Positions 29,233 through 37,021 of a stretch of 64,000 nucleotides of DNA are shown piece by piece. The notes below the pieces were generated by a model. The model ran no database searches and was not told where the DNA came from. It saw only the letters and a list, made by a program, of their open reading frames with translations. The stretch is taken from contig NZ_CP121694.1 of NCBI RefSeq assembly GCF_035573695.1, positions 162,501-226,500 of the forward strand, written 5' to 3'. Position numbers and translations under genes: made by a program. Within the stretch, counting starts at the first letter, position 1, and each line of letters opens with the position of its first letter. Source of the stretch: Metallumcola ferriviriculae. Its GTDB lineage: Bacteria > Bacillota > JADQBR01.

Positions 29233-29410
29233 GAACAAAAGCATTTCATGCCTTTCGGCACTTAAAGGTAATGCTTTTGTTCTTACCCAGGGAACCCCTG
29301 GTTCCCTAGGTCGCTTCGCTATGACCCTCCTGCATTTAACATAAGGGGGCAAGCCCCCTTAACAACCCCCATGTATAGTAAATTATCCACAACCCATAAT
29401 TTCCTATGCA
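29233..29410. repeat. Dispersed composite palindromic repeat, copy B
   Basis: A shorter, near-identical relative of copy A, 460 bp away and in the same orientation. It keeps the gcatttcatgcc/ggtaatgcttttg stem, the cccagggaacccc segment, the tgcatttaacataaggggg block and the terminal palindrome with a perfect TTATCCACA (29383-29391). It lacks the two internal hairpin modules. It ends 10 bp before the histidine kinase stop. Confidence 0.85.
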
Positions 29411-29419
29411 TATGTAAAA

Positions 29420-30835
29420 TTAACTCTTGCTGACGGTAAACGTAAATCTGCTGCCCTGACCCTGTTCACTTTCTACCGTAATAGTTTCATCCATTGCTTG
29501 CACAAGTTTTTTTACAATGGCCAGACCCAACCCCGTGCCACCCTTAGACCGGGTACGGGCTTTATCCGCTTTATGAAACCTTTCCCAAATGTCCTTCAGT
29601 TGTTCCGGCGGTATACCAGTTCCCTCATCTTCCACACTTATTAATATTTTTTCAGCTTTGCTTTCAACTGCAACGGTAATACTTTTCCCTGAAGGAGTAA
29701 ATCGTAGAGCGTTGTCCAATAAATTAACTATAATTTGCTCCAGACGATCAGGATCAGTGGTGACCCATACTTCGTCTTCCTTTGTATCTAAGCTCACTTC
29801 TAATTGTTTTTCTTCAACCCGCGGGATAAATTTTAAAATTACCCCTCTTAGCAGCCGATTGAGTTCAACCCGCTGCCATGATAATTCTACCTTGCCCGCT
29901 TCAATCCTCGCTAAATCAAGAAGGTCATTAACCAGGCGGCTGAGCCGGTTAGTTTCACTGCTGACAATCTGTAAATAGCGGTGCTGGTCTGAGCCGTTAA
30001 TGGTGCCATCCAGCATACCGCTGACAAAACCTTTAATAGAAGTGAGCGGCGAACGCAATTCGTGGGATACATTCGCAATAAATTCGCGCCGCATATCTTC
30101 TAACTGCTGTAGTTGTTGAGCCATATAATTAAAACTTTCTGCTAAGCGACCAATCTCATCTTCACTATTTACCGTTACCTGTTTATTGAAATCGCCATCC
30201 GCCATCTGCAAAGCTGCATGGCTTATCTCTTGAAGAGGAGACGAAATACGTCTGGACATAAAATAGCCGATTAGTACAGCAAAAATACTAGTAATTATGG
30301 CCGCGATAAGAATAAGCCGGTTTACCTGCTGCAGCGTACTTTCGATGCCGTAAATGGGCGAGTGTAAGAATATCGCCCCCGCCACCTCGTCTTCCAAAAA
30401 TAATGGAATACCTACTGATATAACCGCAACATCAAATCGGTTGCCAAAAAAGCCGGTCCGTGTAACAACATTAGCTCGCAATACCCGGGCCATATCTTCC
30501 GCACCCAAATGGTTGCTAAACCACTGTTCTTCCCCAGGTCTAGAATCCAAATAAACCCTCCCCTCAGAATCCACCAGCCATATTTCGGCATTCATAGACC
30601 TATCTATACCATGTATTACATAGCTAACCTGATCCCAACTTATCTGACCCTGCCGGTAGTTCAGCAATATACTGTTAATTCGCTGGCCCGCTTCCAACAA
30701 GGCCTGCTTCCTTTCGTGCAGATAAAAATTTTGAAACAATTGAGAAAATAATATCCCTAAAACCAGCACAGTAATTAAAATGACCACCAAATATGTGGTC
30801 ATTAACTTGCCAAAAATACTGCGAAAGGCTTTCAT
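29420..30835 (-). CDS. Sensor histidine kinase
   Basis: A 471-aa membrane sensor kinase, probably of the PhoR/ResE/YycG type. Membrane segments lie at about 12-32 and 172-192, with an extracytoplasmic sensor region between them. HAMP follows (194-246), then the H-box FIANVSHELRSPLTSIKG with phosphoacceptor His258, and N, G1 (EDEGTGIPPEQL) and G2 (GGTGLGLAIVKKLV) boxes in the HATPase domain. It starts at the ATG overlapping the response regulator stop by four bases (ATGA), so the two are translationally coupled. Signal unknown. Confidence 0.94.
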   Translation of the reverse strand: MKAFRSIFGKLMTTYLVVILITVLVLGILFSQLFQNFYLHERKQALLEAGQRINSILLNYRQGQISWDQVSYVIHGIDRSMNAEIWLVDSEGRVYLDSRPGEEQWFSNHLGAEDMARVLRANVVTRTGFFGNRFDVAVISVGIPLFLEDEVAGAIFLHSPIYGIESTLQQVNRLILIAAIITSIFAVLIGYFMSRRISSPLQEISHAALQMADGDFNKQVTVNSEDEIGRLAESFNYMAQQLQQLEDMRREFIANVSHELRSPLTSIKGFVSGMLDGTINGSDQHRYLQIVSSETNRLSRLVNDLLDLARIEAGKVELSWQRVELNRLLRGVILKFIPRVEEKQLEVSLDTKEDEVWVTTDPDRLEQIIVNLLDNALRFTPSGKSITVAVESKAEKILISVEDEGTGIPPEQLKDIWERFHKADKARTRSKGGTGLGLAIVKKLVQAMDETITVESEQGQGSRFTFTVSKS

Positions 30836-31527
30836 TGCTTCACCTCAAATTTATAGCCAACACCCCAAACGGTCTTAATGCTCCAGATTTGTTCACCCTT
30901 TTCTAATTTACTGCGCAGCCTTTTTACATGCACATCTATCGTGCGCGAATCGCCTAAGTAATCATAATCCCATACTTTCTCTATCAGCTGCTCTCTAGTA
31001 AACACCTGATTTACATTGGTTGCTAGAAGGTAAAGCAGTTCAATTTCTTTTGGCGCCAGTTCGATGGTTTCCCCATTTAATCTAACGACATATTCCTCTA
31101 GGTCAATGACCAGATTGGGAAAGGTAAGCAGCCTTTTTTGTTTTAATTGTTGTGGTTGATAGCGGCGGAGAACTGCTTTAATACGAGCCAATAATTCTTT
31201 TGGTTCAAAGGGCTTTACCAAGTAATCATCCGCCCCCAATTCTAAACCGAGAATTCTATCGAAACTTTCCCCTTTGGCAGATAACATCAGAATAGGCACA
31301 TCACTAATTTTTCTTATCTCTTTGCAAGTATCCCAACCATCCATTTCCGGCATCATGATATCCAGAACCACGATATCAATCGGTATGCTCTTGAATAGAT
31401 GAACGGCTGCATCACCATTTTCGGCCATACAAACCATATATCCCTCTTTTTCAAGATATAGCTTTATGATTTCCCTGATGTTATCGTCATCGTCCACAAC
31501 CATTACCTGTGTCTTTTCGTCACCCAC
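30832..31527 (-). CDS. Response regulator, OmpR/PhoB family
   Basis: A 231-aa DNA-binding response regulator with a receiver domain (about 1-120, phosphorylated Asp56 in VLDIMMPEMDGW; acidic pair DDDD at 12-15; conserved Lys in YLVKPFEPKELLARI) and a winged-helix output domain (FTREQLIEKVWDYDYLGDSRTIDVH). GTG start with a GGAGAGG site. It is the first gene of the pair with the histidine kinase. It diverges from the L,D-transpeptidase gene, 100 bp apart, so it could control that cell-wall gene; this is inference. Confidence 0.95.
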   Translation of the reverse strand: MGDEKTQVMVVDDDDNIREIIKLYLEKEGYMVCMAENGDAAVHLFKSIPIDIVVLDIMMPEMDGWDTCKEIRKISDVPILMLSAKGESFDRILGLELGADDYLVKPFEPKELLARIKAVLRRYQPQQLKQKRLLTFPNLVIDLEEYVVRLNGETIELAPKEIELLYLLATNVNQVFTREQLIEKVWDYDYLGDSRTIDVHVKRLRSKLEKGEQIWSIKTVWGVGYKFEVKQ

Positions 31528-31629
31528 ACCAAAGCACCTCTCCGCTGGCTAAATTTTTCAGTATAACAAGCCCCCAATTGGAAAAATTATAAATGCGTTA
31601 AAATTGTAGCTAAAATGGAGGGAACCCCA

Positions 31630-32592
31630 TTGTCTAAGAATGCTCATTACTGCCTTGTTATACTATTTGCGTTTATGCTTATATTTTACGGTATAGCGTC
31701 TGTTGAAGCAAGTCCAGTAGTTACCAATCATTATGCCAATAAAGGGTGTACTGATATCACCAGAACACTTCTTTATACAGACCCGCCCATGACCGGAGAG
31801 GATATTTTAGAACTGCAGCAGCGCCTAGTGGAGTTAAAATACAATTCACCACAGAACGGTATATATGATAAGAGAACCGCAGAAATAATACGAAAATTCA
31901 AGACCGCCAATAACCTGTCTCCTACCACGGAAGTCGGCCCTCTAACTTGGGCTCAGTTAGGGAAAGATGCATCCACTTCGCCTTCGTCTACTAATCAAAG
32001 TTTAGGCAAACCGGAACACCCTGTGCAAATGCTAATAGAGGTAACCAAACAAAGGTTAACCGTTTTTTCCAAAGGAAAACCGTTTCATTCTTTTCCCATT
32101 GCGGTTGGCAAGCAAGAAACCCCTACGCCCCACGGTGAATTTAAAATTGTAAGTAAGGGTGCATGGGGCGGTGGATTTGGTACCCGTTGGAATGGTTTAA
32201 ATGTACCCTGGGGAATTTTTGGTATTCACGGGACTAATAAGCCTTGGTCTATTGGCCGCTATGCATCCCATGGCTGCATTCGGATGTTAAATCGCGATGT
32301 GGAAACCCTCTTTCCCTGGGTGGCCATCGGTACACCGGTAAAAATAGTTAATTCTAATTTAAAACCACCAAACAAAATTTCTCGGACTTTTAAGCCAAAA
32401 AGTTCCGGCCAATTAATAGTTTTTGTGCAGGAAGCTCTAAAGAAACAGCGTTTTCTAGCAGGGCTGGCGGATGGAATTTATGGCACTTCCACTACTATTG
32501 CCGTCTCATATTTCCAAGCATTTAATAATTTGCCCATCACCGGCGAAGTAGACCCAAAGACTTACGACTTAATTATGGCAAAGGGGCAATAA
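31630..32592 (+). CDS. L,D-transpeptidase with peptidoglycan-binding domains
   Basis: A 320-aa exported enzyme that cross-links or modifies peptidoglycan through an active-site cysteine. The order is a signal peptide (hydrophobic LVILFAFMLIFYGIA), a peptidoglycan-binding domain (about 50-110), a YkuD domain with HGTNKPWSIG and SHGCIRM (catalytic Cys216) and a second peptidoglycan-binding domain at the C-terminus. The TTG at 31630 is chosen because GGAGGG lies seven bases upstream and the earlier ATG has no site. It is transcribed away from the two-component system. In spore formers such enzymes may act in cortex or spore coat. Confidence 0.92.
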   Translation: MSKNAHYCLVILFAFMLIFYGIASVEASPVVTNHYANKGCTDITRTLLYTDPPMTGEDILELQQRLVELKYNSPQNGIYDKRTAEIIRKFKTANNLSPTTEVGPLTWAQLGKDASTSPSSTNQSLGKPEHPVQMLIEVTKQRLTVFSKGKPFHSFPIAVGKQETPTPHGEFKIVSKGAWGGGFGTRWNGLNVPWGIFGIHGTNKPWSIGRYASHGCIRMLNRDVETLFPWVAIGTPVKIVNSNLKPPNKISRTFKPKSSGQLIVFVQEALKKQRFLAGLADGIYGTSTTIAVSYFQAFNNLPITGEVDPKTYDLIMAKGQ

Positions 32593-32593
32593 G

Positions 32594-33007
32594 ATGACTT
32601 TAACACCTGAAAACCTGCTGGGAAAACTAAAAAAAGAAGGAAGCTTTGAAGAATATTATCGTTATTTGGGCCAGCTTTACGGTATTGCCGAATACGGTAC
32701 CCATTTCAATCTTCAAATTAAGGATGAGGAATGCACCGTAGTTTCGCGGGATGAAGATTTTGCCTTAGCTGCCCTGGAAACCGATATCCAACATAAATCT
32801 TTAGAAAAAATCAATTGGATTGCAGAAGCCGAAGCCGATTATACGGCTAAGGCTTACCTTGCTGCATTAGATCGATACCATCGCCTTAATGCTGACACCT
32901 ATGTTCACAAAGAGGATCTTCAGGAGGCAGTGAGAAAATTTGAAAAGGTGCATAACGGCAAAGCAAGCTTCGCATATGCACCTGAACACGAACATAAGGA
33001 TGATTAA
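32594..33007 (+). CDS. Hypothetical protein downstream of the L,D-transpeptidase
   Basis: An acidic 137-aa protein, soluble, without signal peptide or clear domain, ending in the charged tail APEHEHKDD. I do not recognise it. It starts one base after the stop of the L,D-transpeptidase, so it is probably translated together with it, and its end overlaps the convergent phosphatase gene by four bases. The composition, rich in Glu, Ala and Tyr, and its tight coupling argue it is a real gene. Confidence 0.7.
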   Translation: MTLTPENLLGKLKKEGSFEEYYRYLGQLYGIAEYGTHFNLQIKDEECTVVSRDEDFALAALETDIQHKSLEKINWIAEAEADYTAKAYLAALDRYHRLNADTYVHKEDLQEAVRKFEKVHNGKASFAYAPEHEHKDD

Positions 33008-33891
33008 ATAGTTGTTTGCCTATAAATTAACCCATATAGCAAATCCGCTTCACTCACTATAATCTCTTCTACTTCTAGTTGATCCATAATTAGCATTAAA
33101 ATACGTATGCCTGCTATGATGATATCTGCTCGTTCCGGCTGCAGCCCCTTCACCAGTTTCCTCTCGGGTAGGGGCAGTAAAGCCAAATGATCAAATATCC
33201 ATCTGATTTCATCAATTGAAAGTTTACTCCCATGTACTTTATCCGGGTCGTACTGAGCCAATCCTTTTTTAATAGCTACCAAAGTAGTGACAGTACCACC
33301 CACTCCAACTAATACTTTCTTGTCACCCATAGCAGCGATTTCCGCCAAGGTAGGACCTAACTCCTGCATCATCTCTACTGGCGAGGTGCAATGCTCCGTG
33401 CATCTGACCGCTCCCAATTGATGGCTGCTTGCGACTTGTGCCCCGTTTGATAAATAGGATAATTCAGTACTGCCTCCCCCTATATCAATTACAATCGCCT
33501 GGTTTTTGATCACTCCTGGCAAGCCACCCACTGCTCCGATAAAAGATAGCCTCGCTTCTTCATTTCCAGAAATCACTTGAAACTCAAGACCAATTTTATC
33601 TTTAATTTGTTTTAAGAACGCAGCTCCATCAACAGCATCCCTTATAGCACTAGTAGCTACCGCATCCACTGAAACTGGTTGAAATCTTTCCAGTAATTTG
33701 CTGCACTCTTTTAGGGCATTTAAAGTACGCCGCTTGGCATTATTCTGAAGAACACCAGTATTTTTAAGTTCTTCCCCAATGCGAGTAATCTTTTGATACG
33801 TATGCAGGCGCACTAGATTGTCGCGGTCCCTTTTTGCCAACAGAACCCTTACGGAGTTGGTGCCTAAATCCACCGCTGCATGAATAGACAT
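33004..33891 (-). CDS. Ppx/GppA family phosphatase
   Basis: A 295-aa ASKHA-fold exopolyphosphatase / guanosine pentaphosphatase family protein. The phosphate 1 loop DLGTNSVRVLLAK (8-20), VATSAIRD and the phosphate 2 motif VIDIGGGSTELSY (138-150) are present. It is short relative to two-domain Ppx (about 500 aa), as is common in Firmicutes. The real substrate could be polyphosphate or (p)ppGpp. ATG start with an AGAGGTG site. It is minus-strand and convergent with the L,D-transpeptidase pair. Confidence 0.9.
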   Translation of the reverse strand: MSIHAAVDLGTNSVRVLLAKRDRDNLVRLHTYQKITRIGEELKNTGVLQNNAKRRTLNALKECSKLLERFQPVSVDAVATSAIRDAVDGAAFLKQIKDKIGLEFQVISGNEEARLSFIGAVGGLPGVIKNQAIVIDIGGGSTELSYLSNGAQVASSHQLGAVRCTEHCTSPVEMMQELGPTLAEIAAMGDKKVLVGVGGTVTTLVAIKKGLAQYDPDKVHGSKLSIDEIRWIFDHLALLPLPERKLVKGLQPERADIIIAGIRILMLIMDQLEVEEIIVSEADLLYGLIYRQTTI

Positions 33892-33916
33892 AATGTCACC
33901 TCTGTTTTAAAAAATA

Positions 33917-33939
33917 AAAGCACCTGTATAAGGTGCTTT
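33917..33939 (-). terminator. Intrinsic terminator overlapping the yabR stop
   Basis: AAAGCACCTTATACAGGTGCTTT hairpin followed by TATTTTTT on the minus strand. The stem overlaps the yabR stop codon by two bases. Confidence 0.8.
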
Positions 33940-34339
33940 AAATTCTTCCTTTACCGCCACCGCGCTTGGCATCAGTATTCTTTTTCAAATCTTGCTGTCT
34001 TTCATCACTTTCCTTCATAAACTTAGCTAATTTATCTTCAAAGCTAAAGCTAGGCTTAATACGCTTCTTAGAATTATTCCTGTTTTTGTTATGCGGCTTG
34101 TAATCAGGCTTCGCCTGTTTAATGGATAACCCAATCTTGCCACTATCATCAATATTAATAACCTTGACAGTAACCTTTTCGCTCTCTTTTACATAATCCT
34201 TTACATCCTTAACATACGCATCTGCCACTTCGGAAATATGAACTAGACCTGTAACCCCACCGGGCAGCTCCACAAATGCACCAAACTTAGTTATTCCTGT
34301 CACTACCCCTTCAAGAATGTTACCTACAGCGATGGACAT
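33938..34339 (-). CDS. yabR: S1 RNA-binding domain protein (YabR family)
   Basis: A 133-aa protein with one S1 domain (about 1-75: VGNILEGVVTGITKFGAFVELPGG, VHISEVADAYVKD) and a basic, lysine/asparagine-rich tail. YabR-type S1 proteins are general RNA-binding factors whose exact role is unclear. The ATG at 34339 has TCCTCCT (SD AGGAGGA) upstream, while the longer frame runs into the promoter. The promoter at 34380-34408 is perfectly consensus. In relatives it follows divIC directly; here an insertion sequence separates the two. Confidence 0.88.
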   Translation of the reverse strand: MSIAVGNILEGVVTGITKFGAFVELPGGVTGLVHISEVADAYVKDVKDYVKESEKVTVKVINIDDSGKIGLSIKQAKPDYKPHNKNRNNSKKRIKPSFSFEDKLAKFMKESDERQQDLKKNTDAKRGGGKGRI

Positions 34340-34379
34340 ACGAAAAAATACTCCTCCTATCGTAATTAACATTAACCTC

Positions 34380-34408
34380 ATTATAGACTAGGCAGGAGCA
34401 CGTGTCAA
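34380..34408 (-). promoter_or_regulatory. Promoter of yabR, inside the left direct repeat
   Basis: On the minus strand TTGACA (34403-34408), 17 nt, TATAAT (34380-34385) is a perfect sigma-A promoter. All but its last -10 base lies in the 162-bp duplicated segment, so a second copy (TTGACA-17-TATAAC) exists at 36553-36581 and points into the right end of the insertion sequence. Confidence 0.82.
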
Positions 34409-34542
34409 TAATGTTCGCGTAAGACATACATCTAGTCACCAGCCAGGAATTATTAGTCTCGAATATCCGCATTTCTCTCCGTTTCCTTTAAAACCTTTAC
34501 TTCACCAGGATAAGCAGGAACCATTACCGTCTCACCGGGTTT
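34381..34542. repeat. Left copy of the 162-bp direct repeat flanking the insertion sequence
   Basis: Identical base for base to 36554-36715. It includes a truncated remnant of the 3' end of divIC (34453-34542, 30 codons) and the yabR promoter. Such long duplications are the hallmark of IS1634/IS1549-type transposition. Confidence 0.97.
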
Positions 34543-34580
34543 CCGTTGTTTTACACCAACTACATATAAAAAACCGCTCT

Positions 34581-34603
34581 GAAGCCCGAGAAGTCGGGCT
34601 TTT
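34581..34603 (+). terminator. Terminator at the left end of the insertion sequence
   Basis: The stem aagcccga / tcgggctt with a short gaag loop is followed by TTCTTTT on the plus strand. It would stop transcription entering the transposase gene from the left, a common protection in insertion sequences. Confidence 0.72.
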
Positions 34604-34631
34604 CTTTTGTCAATCTTTATGCATTTATATG

Positions 34632-34660
34632 TTGTATATCGTCGTGTATTGTGATATTAT
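34632..34660 (+). promoter_or_regulatory. Likely transposase promoter
   Basis: TTGTAT (34632-34637), 17 nt, TATTAT (34655-34660), with GAGGTG as ribosome site before the ATG at 34679. The -35 is imperfect, as expected for a weak transposase promoter. Confidence 0.55.
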
Positions 34661-34678
34661 GGGATTAGAGGTGAATTT

Positions 34679-36451
34679 ATGTATGTAAAGAAAAGTATCA
34701 GTAATGGTAAGGTCTATTTGTCTTTTGTCCAAGGTTATAGACAGAATGGAAAGGTAAAACAAAAAACAGTTGAGAAACTTGGCTATCTTGAAGATCTGGA
34801 AAAGGAATATCCTGATCCTATTGCACATTTCAAGCGGGTTGCAAAGGAACGTACCAAGAACGAAGTTCCGCAAAAAAAACTAGAACTTGACCTGTTAGCT
34901 AAGCTTCCGGATCAAGCAGCATTGCGCAAAAATCTTGGTTATACTGTGCCAAAATCAGTATACTCTCTACTTGGTCTTAGAGAATATTTCCAGAACAAGC
35001 AAAGGCATTTAATCGTAGATTATAACCTAAACAGCATATTCAGTCTGCTCATTTTCAACCGCTTTTTATTTCCTTCATCAAAAAGACACGCCTTTGAAAC
35101 CAAGGATTATTTCTTTGAATCCTTTGACTTTTCACTGGCTGACATTTACCGTGCTCTGGATTACTTTGCCGGATATTCAAATGAGATCCAACGGCATCTC
35201 CATAGTAGAATATCGGAACTTATAGCAAGAGATAACCAGCTTGGATATTATGATGTCACCAACTACTACTTCGAGATCCCTTATGAGGATGAAGATGAAT
35301 ACGATGAAGACGGGAATATGATTAAAAAGGGTCAAAAAAAACGTGGCCCATCTAAAGAGCACCGTAAAGATCCCATCATTCAAATGGGACTCCTGATGGA
35401 TACTAATGGAATCCCCATGGCCTTCAATACTTTTTCTGGTGGCGAAAGTGAAAAACTCTCTCTACTTCCAACAATTCGCCGTGTAAAGAGAGATTTCGCC
35501 TTGGAACGTATTATCGTTGTAGCAGACAGGGGGCTTAACACTAGTGATAATACCACTTTTCTTTCGGGAAAGAACCATGATGACATGGCAGGTAATGACG
35601 GCTATGTTTATGGACAGAGTGTTCTCGGTGCTGACAAAGAATTTAAAGAATGGGTATTAAATCAGGAAGATTATTTAATAGACAAAGAAGAAGATAAGGA
35701 TGGAAATACCGTCTTTTTTAAGCACAAATTCCGCATTCATGCAAAGAAAATACAGTTAAAGGGAACAGATGGCAAGCGTGCCCAAAAGATGGAAATATTT
35801 CAGAAACAGATGGTCTACTATTCCGATAAATACGCCAAAAAACAGAAAAAAGACAGAGATAAGGCTATTGCGAAGGCAAAGGAACTGATTGCCAAACCCG
35901 GAAAATATACAAGAGCTACCAGCATTGGAGCTGCCGGCTATGTAAGCAATATCAAATTCTTAAAACAAACAGGTGAAATACCTGACGGGCTTGTTCTTTC
36001 CCTGAATGAAGCAAGAATTCAGAAGGAAGAAAAATATGATGGATACTATTCCATTGTTACCAGTGAAAAGCATTTATCAGATAGAGAAATTCGTGATATT
36101 TACAAGGGACTTTGGGAAATCGAAGAATCCTTTAAAGTAATCAAGAGTGAATTCAAGGCGAGACCTGTATATGTAAAAAAAGATGCACATGTAGAAGCAC
36201 ATTTTCTGGTATGTTTTGTAGCACTCGTAATCATGCGGGTTCTTGAACAGATGCTAGAGAAAAAACATACTGTGAAGCAGATTCGCAATTCTTTGATTAG
36301 CTATTCCTGCTCCTATTTGGAACAAAACTATTACCTGTTTGATTATCGAGATGATGTAATAGAATCCATTGAGTCTGTCTTTGGCTTTGACTTAAGTAAA
36401 AAGATTATGTCTCAGGCAGCGATCAAAAAAATTTTGCAATACAAAAAATAA
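34679..36451 (+). CDS. IS1634 family transposase
   Basis: A 590-aa DDE transposase that cuts and rejoins the insertion sequence ends. Catalytic acids can be placed at Asp192 (GYYDVTNYYFE), Asp283 (VVADRGLNT) and a Glu in the YKGLWEIEESFKVIK segment (about 480-483), which is the IS4-type YREK region. The N-terminus MYVKKSISNGKVYLSFVQ is typical for the family. A highly acidic stretch (EDEDEYDEDG) lies near 203. The gene is intact and full length. Ribosome site AGAGGTG precedes the ATG. Confidence 0.95.
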   Translation: MYVKKSISNGKVYLSFVQGYRQNGKVKQKTVEKLGYLEDLEKEYPDPIAHFKRVAKERTKNEVPQKKLELDLLAKLPDQAALRKNLGYTVPKSVYSLLGLREYFQNKQRHLIVDYNLNSIFSLLIFNRFLFPSSKRHAFETKDYFFESFDFSLADIYRALDYFAGYSNEIQRHLHSRISELIARDNQLGYYDVTNYYFEIPYEDEDEYDEDGNMIKKGQKKRGPSKEHRKDPIIQMGLLMDTNGIPMAFNTFSGGESEKLSLLPTIRRVKRDFALERIIVVADRGLNTSDNTTFLSGKNHDDMAGNDGYVYGQSVLGADKEFKEWVLNQEDYLIDKEEDKDGNTVFFKHKFRIHAKKIQLKGTDGKRAQKMEIFQKQMVYYSDKYAKKQKKDRDKAIAKAKELIAKPGKYTRATSIGAAGYVSNIKFLKQTGEIPDGLVLSLNEARIQKEEKYDGYYSIVTSEKHLSDREIRDIYKGLWEIEESFKVIKSEFKARPVYVKKDAHVEAHFLVCFVALVIMRVLEQMLEKKHTVKQIRNSLISYSCSYLEQNYYLFDYRDDVIESIESVFGFDLSKKIMSQAAIKKILQYKK

Positions 36452-36483
36452 GTGTCAATACACTACAAGTTTTTGACAAAATA

Positions 36484-36527
36484 CAAAACCCGCTAGCCCT
36501 TGGTAATACTGGGGCAACGGGTTTTTT
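36484..36527 (+). terminator. Terminator at the right end of the insertion sequence
   Basis: The stem aaaacccg / cgggtttt, with an inner ccctt..ctgggg pairing, is followed by TTTTTT on the plus strand and preceded by AAAA. It ends transposase mRNA and, read from the other strand, could stop transcription from the duplicated yabR promoter. Confidence 0.72.
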
Positions 36528-36553
36528 TAATCGTTTTTGCTGTAAAACTCAGG

Positions 36554-36715
36554 TTATAGACTAGGCAGGAGCACGTGTCAATAATGTTCGCGTAAGACAT
36601 ACATCTAGTCACCAGCCAGGAATTATTAGTCTCGAATATCCGCATTTCTCTCCGTTTCCTTTAAAACCTTTACTTCACCAGGATAAGCAGGAACCATTAC
36701 CGTCTCACCGGGTTT
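36554..36715. repeat. Right copy of the 162-bp direct repeat
   Basis: Perfect duplicate of 34381-34542. Here it forms part of the intact divIC gene (36626-36715 is the last 30 codons) and of the sequence downstream of it. Confidence 0.97.
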
Positions 36716-37021
36716 TACCATACCGAAGTCCTCCCTGGCCAATCTTTCTATATAAGCGTCTGTTTGAACCAGATAAGCCTTTTCATGCAAGTTTCCATTT
36801 TCCACCTTCAACTGGTTTAACTGCTGCTTAAGCTCCTCCTTCTGTAAAGTCAAGCGATGAATTTGGTAATATACTTGACCAAAAGAAAACATGACATACC
36901 CTAGCACAGCAAGCAGTATTATTGACCCCGGTTTCCATCGAAACCTCCACCGTTTCTTTGGTGTACGGCTGACCTCCGGGACCCTATAGGTTTCTTGGGA
37001 GTATAAATTAGGCGCTTCCAC
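36626..37021 (-). CDS. divIC: Septum formation initiator family protein (DivIC/FtsL-like)
   Basis: A 131-aa bitopic membrane protein of the divisome. A basic cytoplasmic N-terminus precedes one membrane segment (about 31-50), followed by a coiled coil (IHRLTLQKEELKQQLNQL) and a C-terminal extracytoplasmic domain with AREDFGMVKPGE. The GTG start directly follows the stop of the HTH gene and uses a GAGGAGGA site inside it, so translation is coupled. The gene is intact; its 3' end was copied during insertion of the neighbouring element. Placed between yabQ and yabR as in B. subtilis. Confidence 0.9.
   Translation of the reverse strand: MEAPNLYSQETYRVPEVSRTPKKRWRFRWKPGSIILLAVLGYVMFSFGQVYYQIHRLTLQKEELKQQLNQLKVENGNLHEKAYLVQTDAYIERLAREDFGMVKPGETVMVPAYPGEVKVLKETERNADIRD

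Larger units (their letters stand above)
34543..36553 (+). mobile_element. IS1634-type insertion sequence (IS4 superfamily)
   Basis: A 2011-bp element bounded by a 162-bp perfect direct repeat. Imperfect terminal inverted repeats can be read: left end CCGTTGTTTTACACCAA, right end (complement) CCTGAGTTTTACAGCAA, with 13 of 17 positions matching. It encodes one full-length transposase on the plus strand, opposite to divIC and yabR. A hairpin near the left end and one near the right end can terminate transcription entering or leaving. Family features and the long duplication agree. Perfect identity of the flanks and an intact transposase indicate recent insertion. Confidence 0.95.

Noticed and set aside
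28774-29410. Repeats as a CRISPR array
   Set aside because: No regular spacing, no unique spacers, no cas genes; units are long palindromic modules.
34382-34440. Shared word agactaggc in the direct repeat, in repeat copy A (28840) and copy C (63069) as a common mobile module
   Set aside because: The word in the direct repeat is part of the yabR promoter spacer and the flanking sequence differs, so the match is probably chance.
34583-34603. Left-end hairpin of the insertion sequence as an attC or recombination site
   Set aside because: It has simple complementary arms plus a T-tract and fits a terminator that insulates the transposase.
36626-37021. divIC disrupted by the insertion sequence
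   Set aside because: The complete gene is present on the right; only a duplicate of its last 30 codons lies on the left of the element.
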